Below, piece by piece: positions 43,899-53,175 of a stretch of DNA of 64,000 nucleotides. Location: positions 1 through 64,000 of the forward strand of contig CATYZI010000003.1 in NCBI GenBank assembly GCA_958415625.1, given 5' to 3'. Position numbers and translations under genes: made by a program. The notes under the pieces were generated by a model. It had not been told where the DNA came from. It did no database searches and saw only the letters and a list, made by a program, of their open reading frames with translations. Source of the stretch: an uncultured Collinsella sp. GTDB lineage: Bacteria > Actinomycetota > Coriobacteriia > Coriobacteriales > Coriobacteriaceae. Every line of letters starts with the position of its first letter. The first letter of the stretch is position 1.

Positions 43899-44324
43899 CT
43901 ATCGTTGCCGGCGACGGTACTCGCGCACGCGGCGCGACAGGTCAGCGAGCTCGTCACGATCGAGCTCTTCCAAATGCTCAAGATCGTCCATAAAGCGCGC
44001 CATGGTGTCCTTTTGGCGCATCTTGATGAGCGTATTGCAGTAGTTCACCGCCACGCCCGTGAGCATGGCGATGTAGAAGATGCTGATGACGCTCAAAACG
44101 ACAGTGATAGCGCGGGCAACCGGCGTCTCGGCCGGGATATCGCCAAAGCCGATGGTCGATACGGTTTCAAAGCTAAACCAGAGGCCGTCGCCAAACGTAA
44201 GGGTCGTGGGCTCGGACAGCCAGACGGCCGTCGAGCACAGCAGATAGAAGACGAGAAACAGGCCCGTGATGCGCGCAAAGCCAGCCTGGCGCAAAACATC
44301 GGCAAGCGTCCTCAACTTGTTCAT
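43899..44324 (-). CDS. Two-helix potassium channel
   Basis: A 141-residue protein with two transmembrane helices around a pore loop with the selectivity filter TIGFGD (about residue 60) and a charged coiled C-terminus. This is the minimal KcsA/Kch-like pore, which works as a tetramer. The ATG at 44324 follows GGGGTCGCG; a longer start at 44375 is possible. It lies 36 bases upstream of the LOG-family gene in the same orientation. Confidence 0.82.
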   Translation of the reverse strand: MNKLRTLADVLRQAGFARITGLFLVFYLLCSTAVWLSEPTTLTFGDGLWFSFETVSTIGFGDIPAETPVARAITVVLSVISIFYIAMLTGVAVNYCNTLIKMRQKDTMARFMDDLEHLEELDRDELADLSRRVREYRRRQR

Positions 44325-44377
44325 CGCGACCCCTTTTCCCAGACGCCCAATCACATTCGCTCGGTATTGTCCCACAA

Positions 44378-44435
44378 CCGGCAGTTGGGGACGTTCCTTT
44401 TGTGCCGGCAGAAAGGGACTGTCCCCAAGTGCCGG
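44378..44435. repeat. GGGGAC-core palindrome with CCGGCA arms
   Basis: CGGCAGTTGGGGACGTTCC, TTTTGTGCCGG, then AAAGGGACTGTCCCC and AAGTGCCGG: two units back to back, each bounded by GGCA-type and TGCC-type arms. It lies between the divergent potassium channel and sensor kinase genes. Confidence 0.75.
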
Positions 44436-44522
44436 GCGGGACCGTTTAGCGGCTCAGCTGCCGACTAAGCATGCTGAGCTGGTATCCTTATGCGAAACTG
44501 TCTCAACTCGATAGGATTTCAT

Positions 44523-47327
44523 GTGAAACCTTCCGCCGTCCTTCGTTTGGCTCTATATCGCACCCTAGCCGTCGCGGTTGCCGTACTCACCGTACTGAGC
44601 GCCGTCATGCCTGCCCCCGCCTTTGCCGCCGACTCCGACCAGCAGGTCAAGACGGTCCGCGTTGGCTGGCTCGTCAACAACAAAGGCTTCCAGGAAGGCA
44701 CGCCGGGCGAGCGCCTCTCGGGATGGGGCTACGAGTACCTCCAGACCCTCTCGTATTACACAAAGGGCTGGCAATACGAATACGTTAGCGGCACCTTCTC
44801 CGAGCTTATGGACATGCTCGAGGCGGGCGAAATCGACCTCATGCCCAACATCTCGTATTCGGCAGAGCGCGAGCAGAAGCTGCTCTTTTCCTCGAACCCC
44901 GAGGGCACCGAGCGCTACTACATCTACGCCAGGCCCGATCGCGACGACCTTGCCAAAGGCGACCCCCAGGCGCTCCAAGGCCTTACCATCGGCTGCAACG
45001 CCGGCGTTATGCAAACTATCGTCGGCCAGCAGTGGCTCGCCGACGAAGGCGTTACCTGCACCTATAAAGAAATCGACACCGGCAGCGCCCTCTTTGAGGC
45101 GCTTGCAGACGGCGAGGTCGACGCCGTCATCATGAACGACACCATTTCGTCGCCCGATGCGTCACCCATGTTCTACGTAGGCTCGAGCGACTACTATTTT
45201 GCCGTTCCCAAAAGCCGCCCTGATCTGATGAACGACATCAACGCCGCCATGACGGCAATCGCCCGCGTCAACCCGCGCTATAACGACGAAGTCAAATCGA
45301 GCTACTCGGCCCAAAACAGCGGCTCATCATCGCTCGCCGGCACCGAGACCTCCTGGCTCAAAGCAAACGGCAACACCATCACGATTGGCTATCTTAAAAA
45401 CCAACTTCCCTATTGCACGCAAAATGACGACGGCGAGATGGAAGGGTCGCTCGCCTCGCTTGCAACGACGCTGCACGACAAGTTTGGCATTACGGTTAAA
45501 ACGGTCGCGATCTCAAATAACCAGCAAATGCTCAAAGCCCTTTCCAACGGAACCATCGATGTCGCCCTGCCTCTGTTTCGCGACTACTGGCTTGCCGAAC
45601 AGAAAGGGGTCATTCAGTCAAACCCGATGGGAACGGTTTCCCTAACCGCCATTCACAGCAGCAACAACCCGAACAGCGACCTTAAGAAAATCGCTTGTAC
45701 ACAGGACGCGATCGTCAACCATTCTGCGCTCGAGAGCCTCTTCCCCGACGCAACGATCACCGATTATCCGAATGGCAACGAGGCGCTCGAAGCCCTCAAT
45801 AAGGGGGAGGCTAGTTGCATCATTGTCCCCAGCACGCGCCTGAAAACCATCCGCGACACCTACAACATCGAGGATTTCCAAACACAGGAGCTCACCGGCA
45901 CGGCACAGCTATCGTGTTTGATTTCGCGCGGCAAGCCCGAGCTGTTGGGAATCATCAATAAGGGCATCGTCAATGCCGGCGAATCGCTCTCTGCAAGCAG
46001 TTATTCCCCCACATCGTACTCGGCGCAAGAATCGGATGCGTTCCGACTTCTCTACCGCAACCGCATCGTCATTGCGGCAGTCGTCATCTGCATTTTGCTC
46101 ACCGGCATCGTCATCCTTGTCTGGTCGCTTTACCGCGCACAGGAGGAACGGCAGAAAGCCGATGCCGCCAACGCCGCCAAAACCGCTTTCCTCACGCGCA
46201 TGAGCCACGACATCCGCACGCCGCTCAACGGCATCCTGGGCCTCATCGAAATTGAGGAATTGAGAGAAGGCGACATGCAGGTCGCCCGCGAAAGCCGCGC
46301 CAAGGCGCGCGTTGCCGCCAATCACCTGCTGTCACTGATTAACGACATCCTCGAGATGGGCAGGATCGAGGAGCGCAAAGTGACGCTCGAGCACGAATCA
46401 TTCAACCTTAAAGAGCTGTGCGACAATGCGCTCGTACTGTGCAAGCTCCGCGCATCGGACCGCGGCATAACCATGCTCGACACCAGCGAGCCCTACGCTG
46501 TCGACCAATATATGATCGGCAGCCCCACCCATATTCGGCAGATCCTTGTCAACCTGCTCGACAACAGCATCAAGTACAACAAGCACGGAGGCACCGTCAC
46601 GTTCTCATCGACCATCAAACCGGTCGACGACGAGCACGCCGTGTTTTGCTTTAGCGTCTCGGATACCGGCATTGGTATGACATCCGAGTTTTTGGCACAC
46701 ATTTACGAGCCGTTTGCCCAGGAAGGCGACGATGCGCGCAGCAAGTTCCAAGGAACCGGCATTGGCATGTCTATCGTCAAATCGCTCATCGATATGATGG
46801 GCGGCACGATTGAGATTTCGAGTGAAGTTGGCGTGGGAAGTACGTTTAACGTCCAGATTCCGCTCGAGATCGACAAGAACCCTCAGGCAAAAGAACGTAC
46901 GGATAAGCAGGAAACCAGTTGCTCGCTTGCCGGCATGAACGTTCTTTTGGCAGAAGATAACGAGCTCAATGCCGAGATTGCCCAGGCCCTGCTCGAAAGC
47001 GAAGGCATCGTCGTAACGCGGGCCGCCGACGGCAACGAAGCGGTCGACCTATACGTTGGTCATCCCGCTGGCAGCTTCGATGCGATCCTGATGGACATTA
47101 TGATGCCGGGTATGGATGGCTACGAGGCAACCCGCGCGATTCGCCTGAGCGAGAAGGCCGATGCGGCCGACATCCCCATCATCGCGCTCACCGCCAACGC
47201 CTTTGCCGAAGACGCCAAGGCGGCACACGACGCCGGCATGAACGCCCATCTGCCCAAACCGCTCGACTTTAGCAAGCTCAAAAACATACTCGCCTGTATC
47301 AAGAAAAACGGGGCTGTTTCGCTATAG
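44523..47327 (+). CDS. Hybrid sensor histidine kinase with two solute-binding domains
   Basis: A 934-residue protein. A signal anchor near the N-terminus is followed by two extracytoplasmic SBP_bac_3-type domains (about 40-260 and 280-500), one transmembrane helix (about 515-537), a HisKA domain with MSHDIRTPLNG (His562), an ATPase with NLLDNSIKYN (about 677), DTGIGM and GTGIGMSI, and a receiver domain with AEDNELN (about 810), Asp858 and Lys912. It should sense small amino-acid-like ligands and pass phosphate to its own receiver; no partner response regulator is adjacent. The GTG at 44523 has AGGA six bases upstream, so it is preferred over the ATG at 44490, which lies by a possible -10. Confidence 0.92.
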   Translation: MKPSAVLRLALYRTLAVAVAVLTVLSAVMPAPAFAADSDQQVKTVRVGWLVNNKGFQEGTPGERLSGWGYEYLQTLSYYTKGWQYEYVSGTFSELMDMLEAGEIDLMPNISYSAEREQKLLFSSNPEGTERYYIYARPDRDDLAKGDPQALQGLTIGCNAGVMQTIVGQQWLADEGVTCTYKEIDTGSALFEALADGEVDAVIMNDTISSPDASPMFYVGSSDYYFAVPKSRPDLMNDINAAMTAIARVNPRYNDEVKSSYSAQNSGSSSLAGTETSWLKANGNTITIGYLKNQLPYCTQNDDGEMEGSLASLATTLHDKFGITVKTVAISNNQQMLKALSNGTIDVALPLFRDYWLAEQKGVIQSNPMGTVSLTAIHSSNNPNSDLKKIACTQDAIVNHSALESLFPDATITDYPNGNEALEALNKGEASCIIVPSTRLKTIRDTYNIEDFQTQELTGTAQLSCLISRGKPELLGIINKGIVNAGESLSASSYSPTSYSAQESDAFRLLYRNRIVIAAVVICILLTGIVILVWSLYRAQEERQKADAANAAKTAFLTRMSHDIRTPLNGILGLIEIEELREGDMQVARESRAKARVAANHLLSLINDILEMGRIEERKVTLEHESFNLKELCDNALVLCKLRASDRGITMLDTSEPYAVDQYMIGSPTHIRQILVNLLDNSIKYNKHGGTVTFSSTIKPVDDEHAVFCFSVSDTGIGMTSEFLAHIYEPFAQEGDDARSKFQGTGIGMSIVKSLIDMMGGTIEISSEVGVGSTFNVQIPLEIDKNPQAKERTDKQETSCSLAGMNVLLAEDNELNAEIAQALLESEGIVVTRAADGNEAVDLYVGHPAGSFDAILMDIMMPGMDGYEATRAIRLSEKADAADIPIIALTANAFAEDAKAAHDAGMNAHLPKPLDFSKLKNILACIKKNGAVSL

Positions 47328-47368
47328 TTTGTGCTCAACCACCATGCGCAGTAGAAAGGAAGCCAACG

Positions 47369-47848
47369 ATGTTTAGGCCCTTACGTCGAAAGAAACGCGC
47401 CATCACCGACGAGGAAGCGCGCGAACTGCTCGCTACCTGCAAGCGCGGCGTCCTTGCCGTCAACGGCGATGATGGCTACCCCTATGCCATTCCCGTCAAC
47501 TACTTCTTTGACACCGAGCACGACAAGATTTATTTCCATGGCGCCAAGGCTGGCCACAAGGTCGATTCACTCAGGCGTGATGACAAAGTCTGCTTTACCG
47601 TTTACGGCAACGAGTGGTACAAGGACGATGACTGGGCTCCCTATGTTATGAGTACCGTGGTCTTTGGCCGTTGCCGTCTGGTAGATGAGGCCCCCGCGTT
47701 TATCGAGGACAAAGTCCGCCAGCTCGCGCTTAAGTATTACCCTTCCGCCGAAGAAGTCGAGGAGGAAATCGCCAAAGACATCAAGGGCGTCCAACTCTAC
47801 GAGATTTCGATTGAGCATCTTTGCGGCAAGCAGATCCATGAAAAGTAG
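47369..47848 (+). CDS. Pyridoxamine 5'-phosphate oxidase-fold (NimA-like) flavoprotein
   Basis: A 159-residue split-barrel FMN protein. GVLAVNGDDGYPYAIPVNY and IYFHGAKAGHKVDSLRRDDK match the NimA-like branch that binds FMN; some members reduce nitroimidazoles. GAAAGGAAGCCAACG precedes the ATG. It lies 41 bases after the sensor kinase gene and may be co-transcribed. Confidence 0.85.
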   Translation: MFRPLRRKKRAITDEEARELLATCKRGVLAVNGDDGYPYAIPVNYFFDTEHDKIYFHGAKAGHKVDSLRRDDKVCFTVYGNEWYKDDDWAPYVMSTVVFGRCRLVDEAPAFIEDKVRQLALKYYPSAEEVEEEIAKDIKGVQLYEISIEHLCGKQIHEK

Positions 47849-47878
47849 CGAATGCGGAAAACGCGCTCGCTACCCTCT

Positions 47879-47941
47879 GCGCCCCATGCGCCCACGCATT
47901 TTGACGGCGTGGGCGCATGGGGCAGCGCTCGAATCGAGCGC
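47879..47941. repeat. Two adjacent perfect palindromes between convergent genes
   Basis: GCCCCATGCGCCCACGC and its exact complement surround a 9-base loop (47881-47923). A second palindrome GCGCTCGA/TCGAGCGC follows at once (47925-47941). The MalY-like stop is four bases further. There is no T run; the long GC stem could still halt transcription in both directions. Confidence 0.75.
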
Positions 47942-47944
47942 CCC

Positions 47945-49156
47945 CTATACCCCAAAAACGTAGCGGTCCAGGCGCTCACACGCCTCCTTTACCCGCGAAA
48001 GCGGCAGTGCCAGATTCACGCGGATGTGACAGGGCCCGTGGAACGGGCGGCCGTCCTGATACCCCACGCCCACACGCGCGCCTCCGTCGAGCAGCCACTG
48101 AATATTGCGGCCATGTTCGCGGCACCACTCGGTGCAGTCCAGGAACACCATGTACGTGCCCTGCGGGCGCGAATAGGACACGCCCTTAAAATGCTCGTCC
48201 ACGTAATCGCAGAAGTAGTCAATGTTGCCCTGGATGACCTGATTGAGCTCATCGACCCACTCGTAGCCCTGCGGCTGGTAGGCGCCGATAAGCGCATGCA
48301 TCGAAAGGACGTTCATCTCGTTGTAGTGGGTCTTGTTGGACACGGCGCTCACGCGGTCGCGCAGCGTCTCGTTATAGATGATGTGGTAGCTGCCGACCAG
48401 GCCCGCCAGGTTGAACGTCTTACTGGGCGCATAGAGGGCAACCGTGCGCATGCGGGCATCCTCGCTCACCGACTGCGTCGGGATATGCTTGTGGCCCGGC
48501 AGGATGATATCGGACCAAATCTCATCCGAGATCACCACGCAATCGTGCTGGCGATAGATGTCCATGGCACGTTCGACCTCGTCGCGCTCCCATACTCGGC
48601 CGCAGGGATTGTGCGGCGAGCAGAACACCGCGGCATGGATGTGGTTTTGGGCGAGCTTGCGCCCCATGTCCTCAAAGTCCATACGCCACACGCCTTGGTC
48701 GTCGAGCTTAAGCGGGCTGTGGACAATGCGATAGCCCGCGGCTTCGATAGACTTGGTAAAGCCGATGTAGGTGGGGCTGTGGACCAGCACCGCATCGCCC
48801 GGCTGGACATACGCGCGCAGGGTCGATACGATGCCGCCCAGCACGCCGTTCTCGTAGCCGATATGCTCCGGGCACAGGCCCTTAACGCCGTTGCGGCGGC
48901 TCTGCCATTCGATGATGCGGTCGAAGTACTCGTCGCGCGGATTGAAATAGCCAAACATGGGGTGCTGGACGCGCTGAATGATGTGCTCCTGGACCGTGGG
49001 CACCGTGGCAAAGTTCATGTCCGCCACCCACATGGGAATGCGGTCGAAGCCCTCGTCGGGTGCGCTCGGAGCCATGCCGGGGATCTCGCCCCAGGAGTCA
49101 ACGGCGATGGCGTCCATGCCGTGGCGGTCGATAAGCGAGCTAAAGTCGTATTTCAT
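47945..49156 (-). CDS. MalY/PatB-type PLP C-S lyase (aminotransferase fold)
   Basis: A 403-residue fold-type I PLP enzyme. The N-terminal IPMWVADMNFATVP, SPHNPCGRVW, SDEIWSDI and the lysine motif YAPSKTFNLAGL are typical of the MalY/PatB branch, which cleaves cystathionine or cysteine conjugates by beta-elimination. It could release homocysteine, H2S or odorant thiols. The gene is monocistronic, convergent with the NimA-like gene. Confidence 0.88.
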   Translation of the reverse strand: MKYDFSSLIDRHGMDAIAVDSWGEIPGMAPSAPDEGFDRIPMWVADMNFATVPTVQEHIIQRVQHPMFGYFNPRDEYFDRIIEWQSRRNGVKGLCPEHIGYENGVLGGIVSTLRAYVQPGDAVLVHSPTYIGFTKSIEAAGYRIVHSPLKLDDQGVWRMDFEDMGRKLAQNHIHAAVFCSPHNPCGRVWERDEVERAMDIYRQHDCVVISDEIWSDIILPGHKHIPTQSVSEDARMRTVALYAPSKTFNLAGLVGSYHIIYNETLRDRVSAVSNKTHYNEMNVLSMHALIGAYQPQGYEWVDELNQVIQGNIDYFCDYVDEHFKGVSYSRPQGTYMVFLDCTEWCREHGRNIQWLLDGGARVGVGYQDGRPFHGPCHIRVNLALPLSRVKEACERLDRYVFGV

Positions 49157-49268
49157 GCTGAGCTCCCGTGCAAAGCGGATTGTTTCGGTAGGCGTTATTG
49201 TCCACCAGCGCGGGCGGTTTTTGCACAGGGTTTGGCGTTGAATTTAGCAGATGCGGACGTGCGGCCGG

Positions 49269-50006
49269 CTAGTCTTGCGCATCGTTGACGGCGGTTACCG
49301 TCAGCCTGGTTCCGTCAACCGTAAACGATATGTCGAGCCCGGCGTAGGCCAGATGGTACACGCGGTTTGGCTCGTGCTTGCTGCCCGCGCGGCGCGGATC
49401 TTGGCGAAGGACCTCGACCAAGCCGGGGAGCTTTGCGGGCGGGATCATCTCCTGCAGCGCTTGCGGAAACTCGATGTCGAGCTCTTGCCACGGCGCGTCC
49501 TCAATCCAGCCGCCGGTCGCGTCCGGGTGACAGTCTGCAAACGGAATGTAGGGCTTGATATCGTAGATGGGCGTGCCGTCGCGCAGGTCGGCCCCCAACA
49601 CATGGATGATAGGGCCGTCGTCGGTAAGCTCGACACGATCGAGTTTGACGCAGGTAAGACCGATGGGATTGGGGCGAAACGGACTGCGCGTGGCAAACAC
49701 GCCCACGCGCTCTGCTCCACCCAGGCGCGGCGGACGCACGGTCTTCGACCACTTGGCGTTGGCGCCGGACCTGTCCTGCGTCTCGGCATCGGCGGCGATA
49801 TCCTCCGCCGTGCCGCCGGGCGTTCCGTTTTCAAAGCGCCAGAGCAGCCATAGATGAGAGAAGGAGTCCAGGCCCTCAACCGCTGCGTTGGAGGCAAATT
49901 CCGGCTCAAAGACGATGCGTCCCTGCAGATGGGGCGCCAAAAAGCTGTTGCGCGGGATGCCGAACTTCTGCGGCAGGTCGGTATGTATGTGTGCAATAGG
50001 TTCCAT
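49269..50006 (-). CDS. trmO: tRNA (N6-threonylcarbamoyladenosine(37)-N6)-methyltransferase
   Basis: A 245-residue TrmO-family protein (older name UPF0066/YaeB). FATRSPFRPNPIGLTCV is the SAM-binding signature, and GTPIYDIKPYIPFAD the second block. It methylates t6A37 in tRNA-Thr. The ATG at 50006 has no clear ribosome binding site, and TACAAT lies just before it, so the message may have almost no leader. An ATG three codons earlier is an alternative. Confidence 0.87.
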   Translation of the reverse strand: MEPIAHIHTDLPQKFGIPRNSFLAPHLQGRIVFEPEFASNAAVEGLDSFSHLWLLWRFENGTPGGTAEDIAADAETQDRSGANAKWSKTVRPPRLGGAERVGVFATRSPFRPNPIGLTCVKLDRVELTDDGPIIHVLGADLRDGTPIYDIKPYIPFADCHPDATGGWIEDAPWQELDIEFPQALQEMIPPAKLPGLVEVLRQDPRRAGSKHEPNRVYHLAYAGLDISFTVDGTRLTVTAVNDAQD

Positions 50007-50146
50007 GCCGGTCATTGTACGGCACAGACGCGCGGGCAACAGGCCGCGATTGCCCGTCATCGCCATCTGCATGCAACTAACGGTTGCTTGGAAGGGTGCC
50101 GACCGCCGCGTATGCTTAAACCAACAAGCAGCAGAAAGGAGCCGTT

Positions 50147-50974
50147 ATGGCCTTTGCAGAAAAACTCATCGCCGTCCGTCGCGCCAACAATCTCACCCAA
50201 GAGCAGCTCGCCGCCGAGCTCTACGTCACGCGCCAGGCCGTGAGCCGCTGGGAGCGCGGCGAAGTCACCCCGGGCATCGACATGATGAAGCTTATCGCCG
50301 CCGTAACTGGAGAGCCGCTGTCCCACCTGCTCGAAATGCCCGAGCACTATTGCCAGAGCTGCGGCATGATACTCACGCCCGATGACTGCGGCACCGATGC
50401 TCACGGCGCCACGACCGACCATTACTGCAAGTGGTGCTACGACCACGGCAAGTACACCTACGAGACCACAATGGAGGCGATGATCGAGGACTGCGCTCCG
50501 CGTCTGGCGCAAAACACCGGCATGTCGCTCGACGAAGCCGTCTCGCTCATGGGCGCCGTCCTGCCGCAACTGGAACGCTGGCGCACCGTGCAGGAAAACG
50601 AGGAGCGCTACGGTGCCGAGGCGCGGGCGCGCTATGGCGACGAGGCCGTCGATGCAGCAAACGAGGCTCTGCTGGACATGGACCCCGAGACATGGAACGA
50701 CATGAAGGAACTTGAACGAGCTATTCTGGGCCAGCTCTCGATCGCCATGGGCGACGACGAACCGGATGGAAGCGAGGCGCGCAAGCTTGTCGCAATGCAC
50801 CGTCGATGGATAGCTCTCAACTGGGGCAGCGAGCCCCAAGACGAGGCATACCTGGGGCTCGCCCACGGCTACCTCGCCGACCAGCGCTTTGTTGACTACT
50901 ACGACAAGCCCTGCGGCACCGGAGCCACGGCGTTTCTGGTCCAGGCAATCGAGTCATCGCTGACTCGCGCATAG
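50147..50974 (+). CDS. XRE regulator fused to a zinc ribbon and a TipAS domain
   Basis: A 275-residue protein with three parts. An XRE helix-turn-helix (residues 1-62, LTQEQLAAELYVTRQAVSRW) binds DNA. A zinc ribbon follows with Cys69, Cys72, Cys94 and Cys97 (YCQSCG and YCKWCY). The C-terminal half (about 115-275) resembles the TipAS drug-recognition domain, with RWIALNWG, GLAHGYLADQRF and YYDKPCGTGATAFL. TipAS domains usually follow MerR-type DNA-binding domains and sense thiopeptides, so the XRE pairing is unusual. AAAGGAGCCGTT precedes the ATG. Targets unknown; glutaredoxin follows. Confidence 0.8.
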   Translation: MAFAEKLIAVRRANNLTQEQLAAELYVTRQAVSRWERGEVTPGIDMMKLIAAVTGEPLSHLLEMPEHYCQSCGMILTPDDCGTDAHGATTDHYCKWCYDHGKYTYETTMEAMIEDCAPRLAQNTGMSLDEAVSLMGAVLPQLERWRTVQENEERYGAEARARYGDEAVDAANEALLDMDPETWNDMKELERAILGQLSIAMGDDEPDGSEARKLVAMHRRWIALNWGSEPQDEAYLGLAHGYLADQRFVDYYDKPCGTGATAFLVQAIESSLTRA

Positions 50975-51025
50975 ACCGCGGCGGCATTGGGTATCTCAAT
51001 CGAAACCTCAACCGATTGGAGACCC

Positions 51026-51271
51026 ATGGCTACTGATCACAAGCTCGAGCTGTACGTTATGACCGGCTGCCCGTATTGCATTAAGGTCAAGCGCTTCCTG
51101 GCCGATAACGGTGTGACCATCCCCGAGCGCAACATCTCGACCGACCCCGATGCCGAGCAGACGCTCATCGCCGTCGGCGGAAAGCGCCAGGTTCCTTGCC
51201 TATTCATCGACGGAAAGCCGCTTTACGAATCGAGCGACATCATCGCATGGGTACAGGAGCACCTGCTCTAG
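51026..51271 (+). CDS. Glutaredoxin
   Basis: An 81-residue thioredoxin-fold protein with the active-site CPYC (GCPYCIK, about residues 15-21), cis-Pro in RQVPCLFIDG and GG-like helix start YESSDII. It reduces disulfides or mixed thiols using glutathione or an equivalent. TTGGAG precedes the ATG at 51026. A palindrome starts two bases after the stop. Confidence 0.9.
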   Translation: MATDHKLELYVMTGCPYCIKVKRFLADNGVTIPERNISTDPDAEQTLIAVGGKRQVPCLFIDGKPLYESSDIIAWVQEHLL

Positions 51272-51272
51272 C

Positions 51273-51299
51273 ACTCATTGGGGACGTACTTAAATGAGT
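51273..51299. repeat. GGGGAC-core palindrome with ACTCATT arms
   Basis: ACTCATT and AAATGAGT arms enclose GGGGACGTACTT. It begins two bases after the glutaredoxin TAG. Confidence 0.75.
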
Positions 51300-51556
51300 A
51301 GATAGGGATTCACTTTCTCAACTATATAGAACATGCGTTTGCTTTTATGCTATACTCGCTTCAAGGCATGAGGCTGGTCGAGAGCTCCTGCGGAGGTCCC
51401 CAATGACACGCTGGAGCGAGCTCGGTAAGTAAGATCGGTGGTTACCGCACTCGTCCATCTCAGACAGGCTGCGCTCCTGTTCGTCGTCGCCATCAAAGAA
51501 CGGCACTCACAACCAAACGTTTCCGTTATCCGTGAGTCACACAGGAGTGCATCGTT
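51300..51556 (+). promoter_or_regulatory. Leader region with promoter, short leader frame and T-box-like motif
   Basis: TATACT near 51352 can serve as -10. A nine-codon frame MTRWSELGK (51402-51431) has GGAGG upstream. Further on, ATCGGTGGTTACCGCA and CTCGTCC resemble the T-box sequence GGUGGNACCGCG with one extra base. No stem I or complete antiterminator is visible and the following gene is not an amino-acid gene, so a functional T-box is doubtful. No other gene is seen here. Confidence 0.3.
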
Positions 51557-52843
51557 ATGGCAAAAAAGATTCCAACCTTTACGTCCGACACCGTATCAAG
51601 CACCTGTTCAGATATCAGCAGGATCGTTGAAGCCAAGAACCTCAATCAAAAGAGCATCGATCATGGGACTTCGCTGGAGGGGGCATTGCTCATCGGGCGT
51701 CGTCTCGAACAAGAAACTGCCGGATATTCAATTTCCAACCTCAAAGGACTGCTCTCCCCTGTCGGCAGCCATCTGCACAAGCGCTTTGGTCCCCGCGTGG
51801 GACAATCCTATCTCACGCGCTGTATTAAGCTCGCTCGCGCGGTACCCAAGGGCGTGCCTTTTCGGTCAGAGCTTGGCCTAGCTCACTATGAGTCACTCGC
51901 TCGCGTCGCAAACGAGAACCTGCGCCTAGAGCTCATGAACGTCGCGGCAGACAACAAGTGATCCTCATCGCACATCGCGCTTCACGCTAGATACCAGAGT
52001 CCACAAGATGCTCCTAGCAACAGGGAATTCCGCGAGCTCATATCGAACCAAGAAGTTTGGCGCTTTGCCCGCGCTTATACAGATGCCTGCGGAATCATTT
52101 CACTCGAGAAATTTGTTGAGCTTTACAATTCTTGCGCCCCCAAACCAGTCTCGATATTCGAAGTAAACGAAACCATTTGGAAAATCAGAGACGAGTCGGG
52201 GCGCATCGACAACCCCTGCATGTTATCCAAGGACGGAGAGCTGTACCTCATAGCGCCGGAACTAGACGACACGGTCGAAAATAACCCTTATTACTACGAC
52301 GACTACGGATACTCTTATCGAAAATACGAACGCCATAGCGAGTACACCGAGGAAATGCGTTCGCTACGCGAACGACGCGTTCAGAGCAGGAGAGCAGCTA
52401 TATTCGCTGGTCATGAACAGCATCCAATCGAAAAACTCGATTATGAGGACGTCGTCTGCGGATATGCCAGCTACACACGGCCTGTTAATAATCTCAAGCT
52501 GTATATCTTGAATGATTCTAAGCTGAGCGCCGCAAGCCTTCACGCAAGAGAGGCCGAGTTCGATTTCATCGTGGCAAAGCTCTTGCGTTCTATTGGTCTC
52601 AACGGCATGCCGACAGCGCAACAAACAACCGAAGATGCCGAATTTCTATTGATCGTCGTACGACCCGATTTTTACGAACAATCGAAGATATACAAGGTCT
52701 CCAAGCTCCTCGCAATAGTCTATGAAAACGCTCCTCTCTGGGAGTTCAACGGACGCTCGCATGCCGAACTTAAAAGCGATGAAGTAGCAGAGCCTCCGGT
52801 GCCGACGTTACATCAAAAAGTCCAACCAAAACAGGCTGCTTAA
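51557..52843 (+). pseudogene. DUF1016-like gene interrupted by an in-frame TGA
   Basis: Codons 1-134 (51557-51958) read LLIGRRLEQETAGYSI, LGLAHYESLARV and LMNVAADNK, the style of the DUF1016/YhcG N-terminal domain, which normally goes on with a Trp-Ser (WS) step. Here the next codon is TGA (51959-51961), where TGG is expected. The same frame stays open to a TAA at 52843, and the stretch before the first ATG (52220) reads like protein (REFRELISNQEVWRFARAY) but has no start codon. The sequence is best seen as one 429-codon gene with a nonsense change. It is AT-richer than its surroundings. Function unknown; the family has nuclease-like members. Confidence 0.6.
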
Positions 52844-52861
52844 CCCTATTAACTGCTTGCA

Positions 52862-52889
52862 TTTTTGTTTACAAAACTGTATACAAAAA
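52862..52889 (+). promoter_or_regulatory. Operator of the toxin-antitoxin pair
   Basis: TTTTTGTTTACA and TGTATACAAAAA form an inverted repeat with one mismatch, ending 11 bases before the toxin ATG. It is a likely binding site for the ribbon-helix-helix antitoxin. Confidence 0.55.
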
Positions 52890-52900
52890 GAGAGGCCCTT

Positions 52901-53167
52901 ATGGAGCTCATCGCAATCCACCCCCATGCCCTCAAACACGGGCTGACGGAGACGGATATTACCTGCGCCTGGAACTCCGCTTTCGCATGGTTCAGGCGTG
53001 ATCTTGAAAATGGAGGCATCGATTACGTTCTCGTTGGACTTGATGGAAGAAACCGTCTTATGGAGCTCATCGCTCGATGTTGTCCCGATCGAGATGGCTA
53101 CATCATTTACCACGCCCTTGTCCCTCCTACGCGCAAGGTGCTCAGAGAACTTGGGATTGATCGATAG
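52901..53167 (+). CDS. BrnT-like toxin of a type II toxin-antitoxin pair
   Basis: An 88-residue protein. HPHALKHGLTETDITCAW near the start, DYVLVGLDGRNRLMELIA in the middle and YHALVPPTRKVLREL near the end resemble the small BrnT-type RNase fold. AGAGAGG precedes the ATG at 52901. The partner ribbon-helix-helix gene starts eight bases after the stop, in the toxin-first order of brnTA. Toxicity is inferred from context only. Confidence 0.6.
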   Translation: MELIAIHPHALKHGLTETDITCAWNSAFAWFRRDLENGGIDYVLVGLDGRNRLMELIARCCPDRDGYIIYHALVPPTRKVLRELGIDR

Positions 53168-53175
53168 GAGGCGCT

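Noticed and set aside
44490..44522. ATG at 44490 as start of the sensor kinase
   Set aside because: It has no ribosome binding site and sits within a likely promoter; the GTG at 44523 has AGGA at the right distance and starts just before the signal segment.
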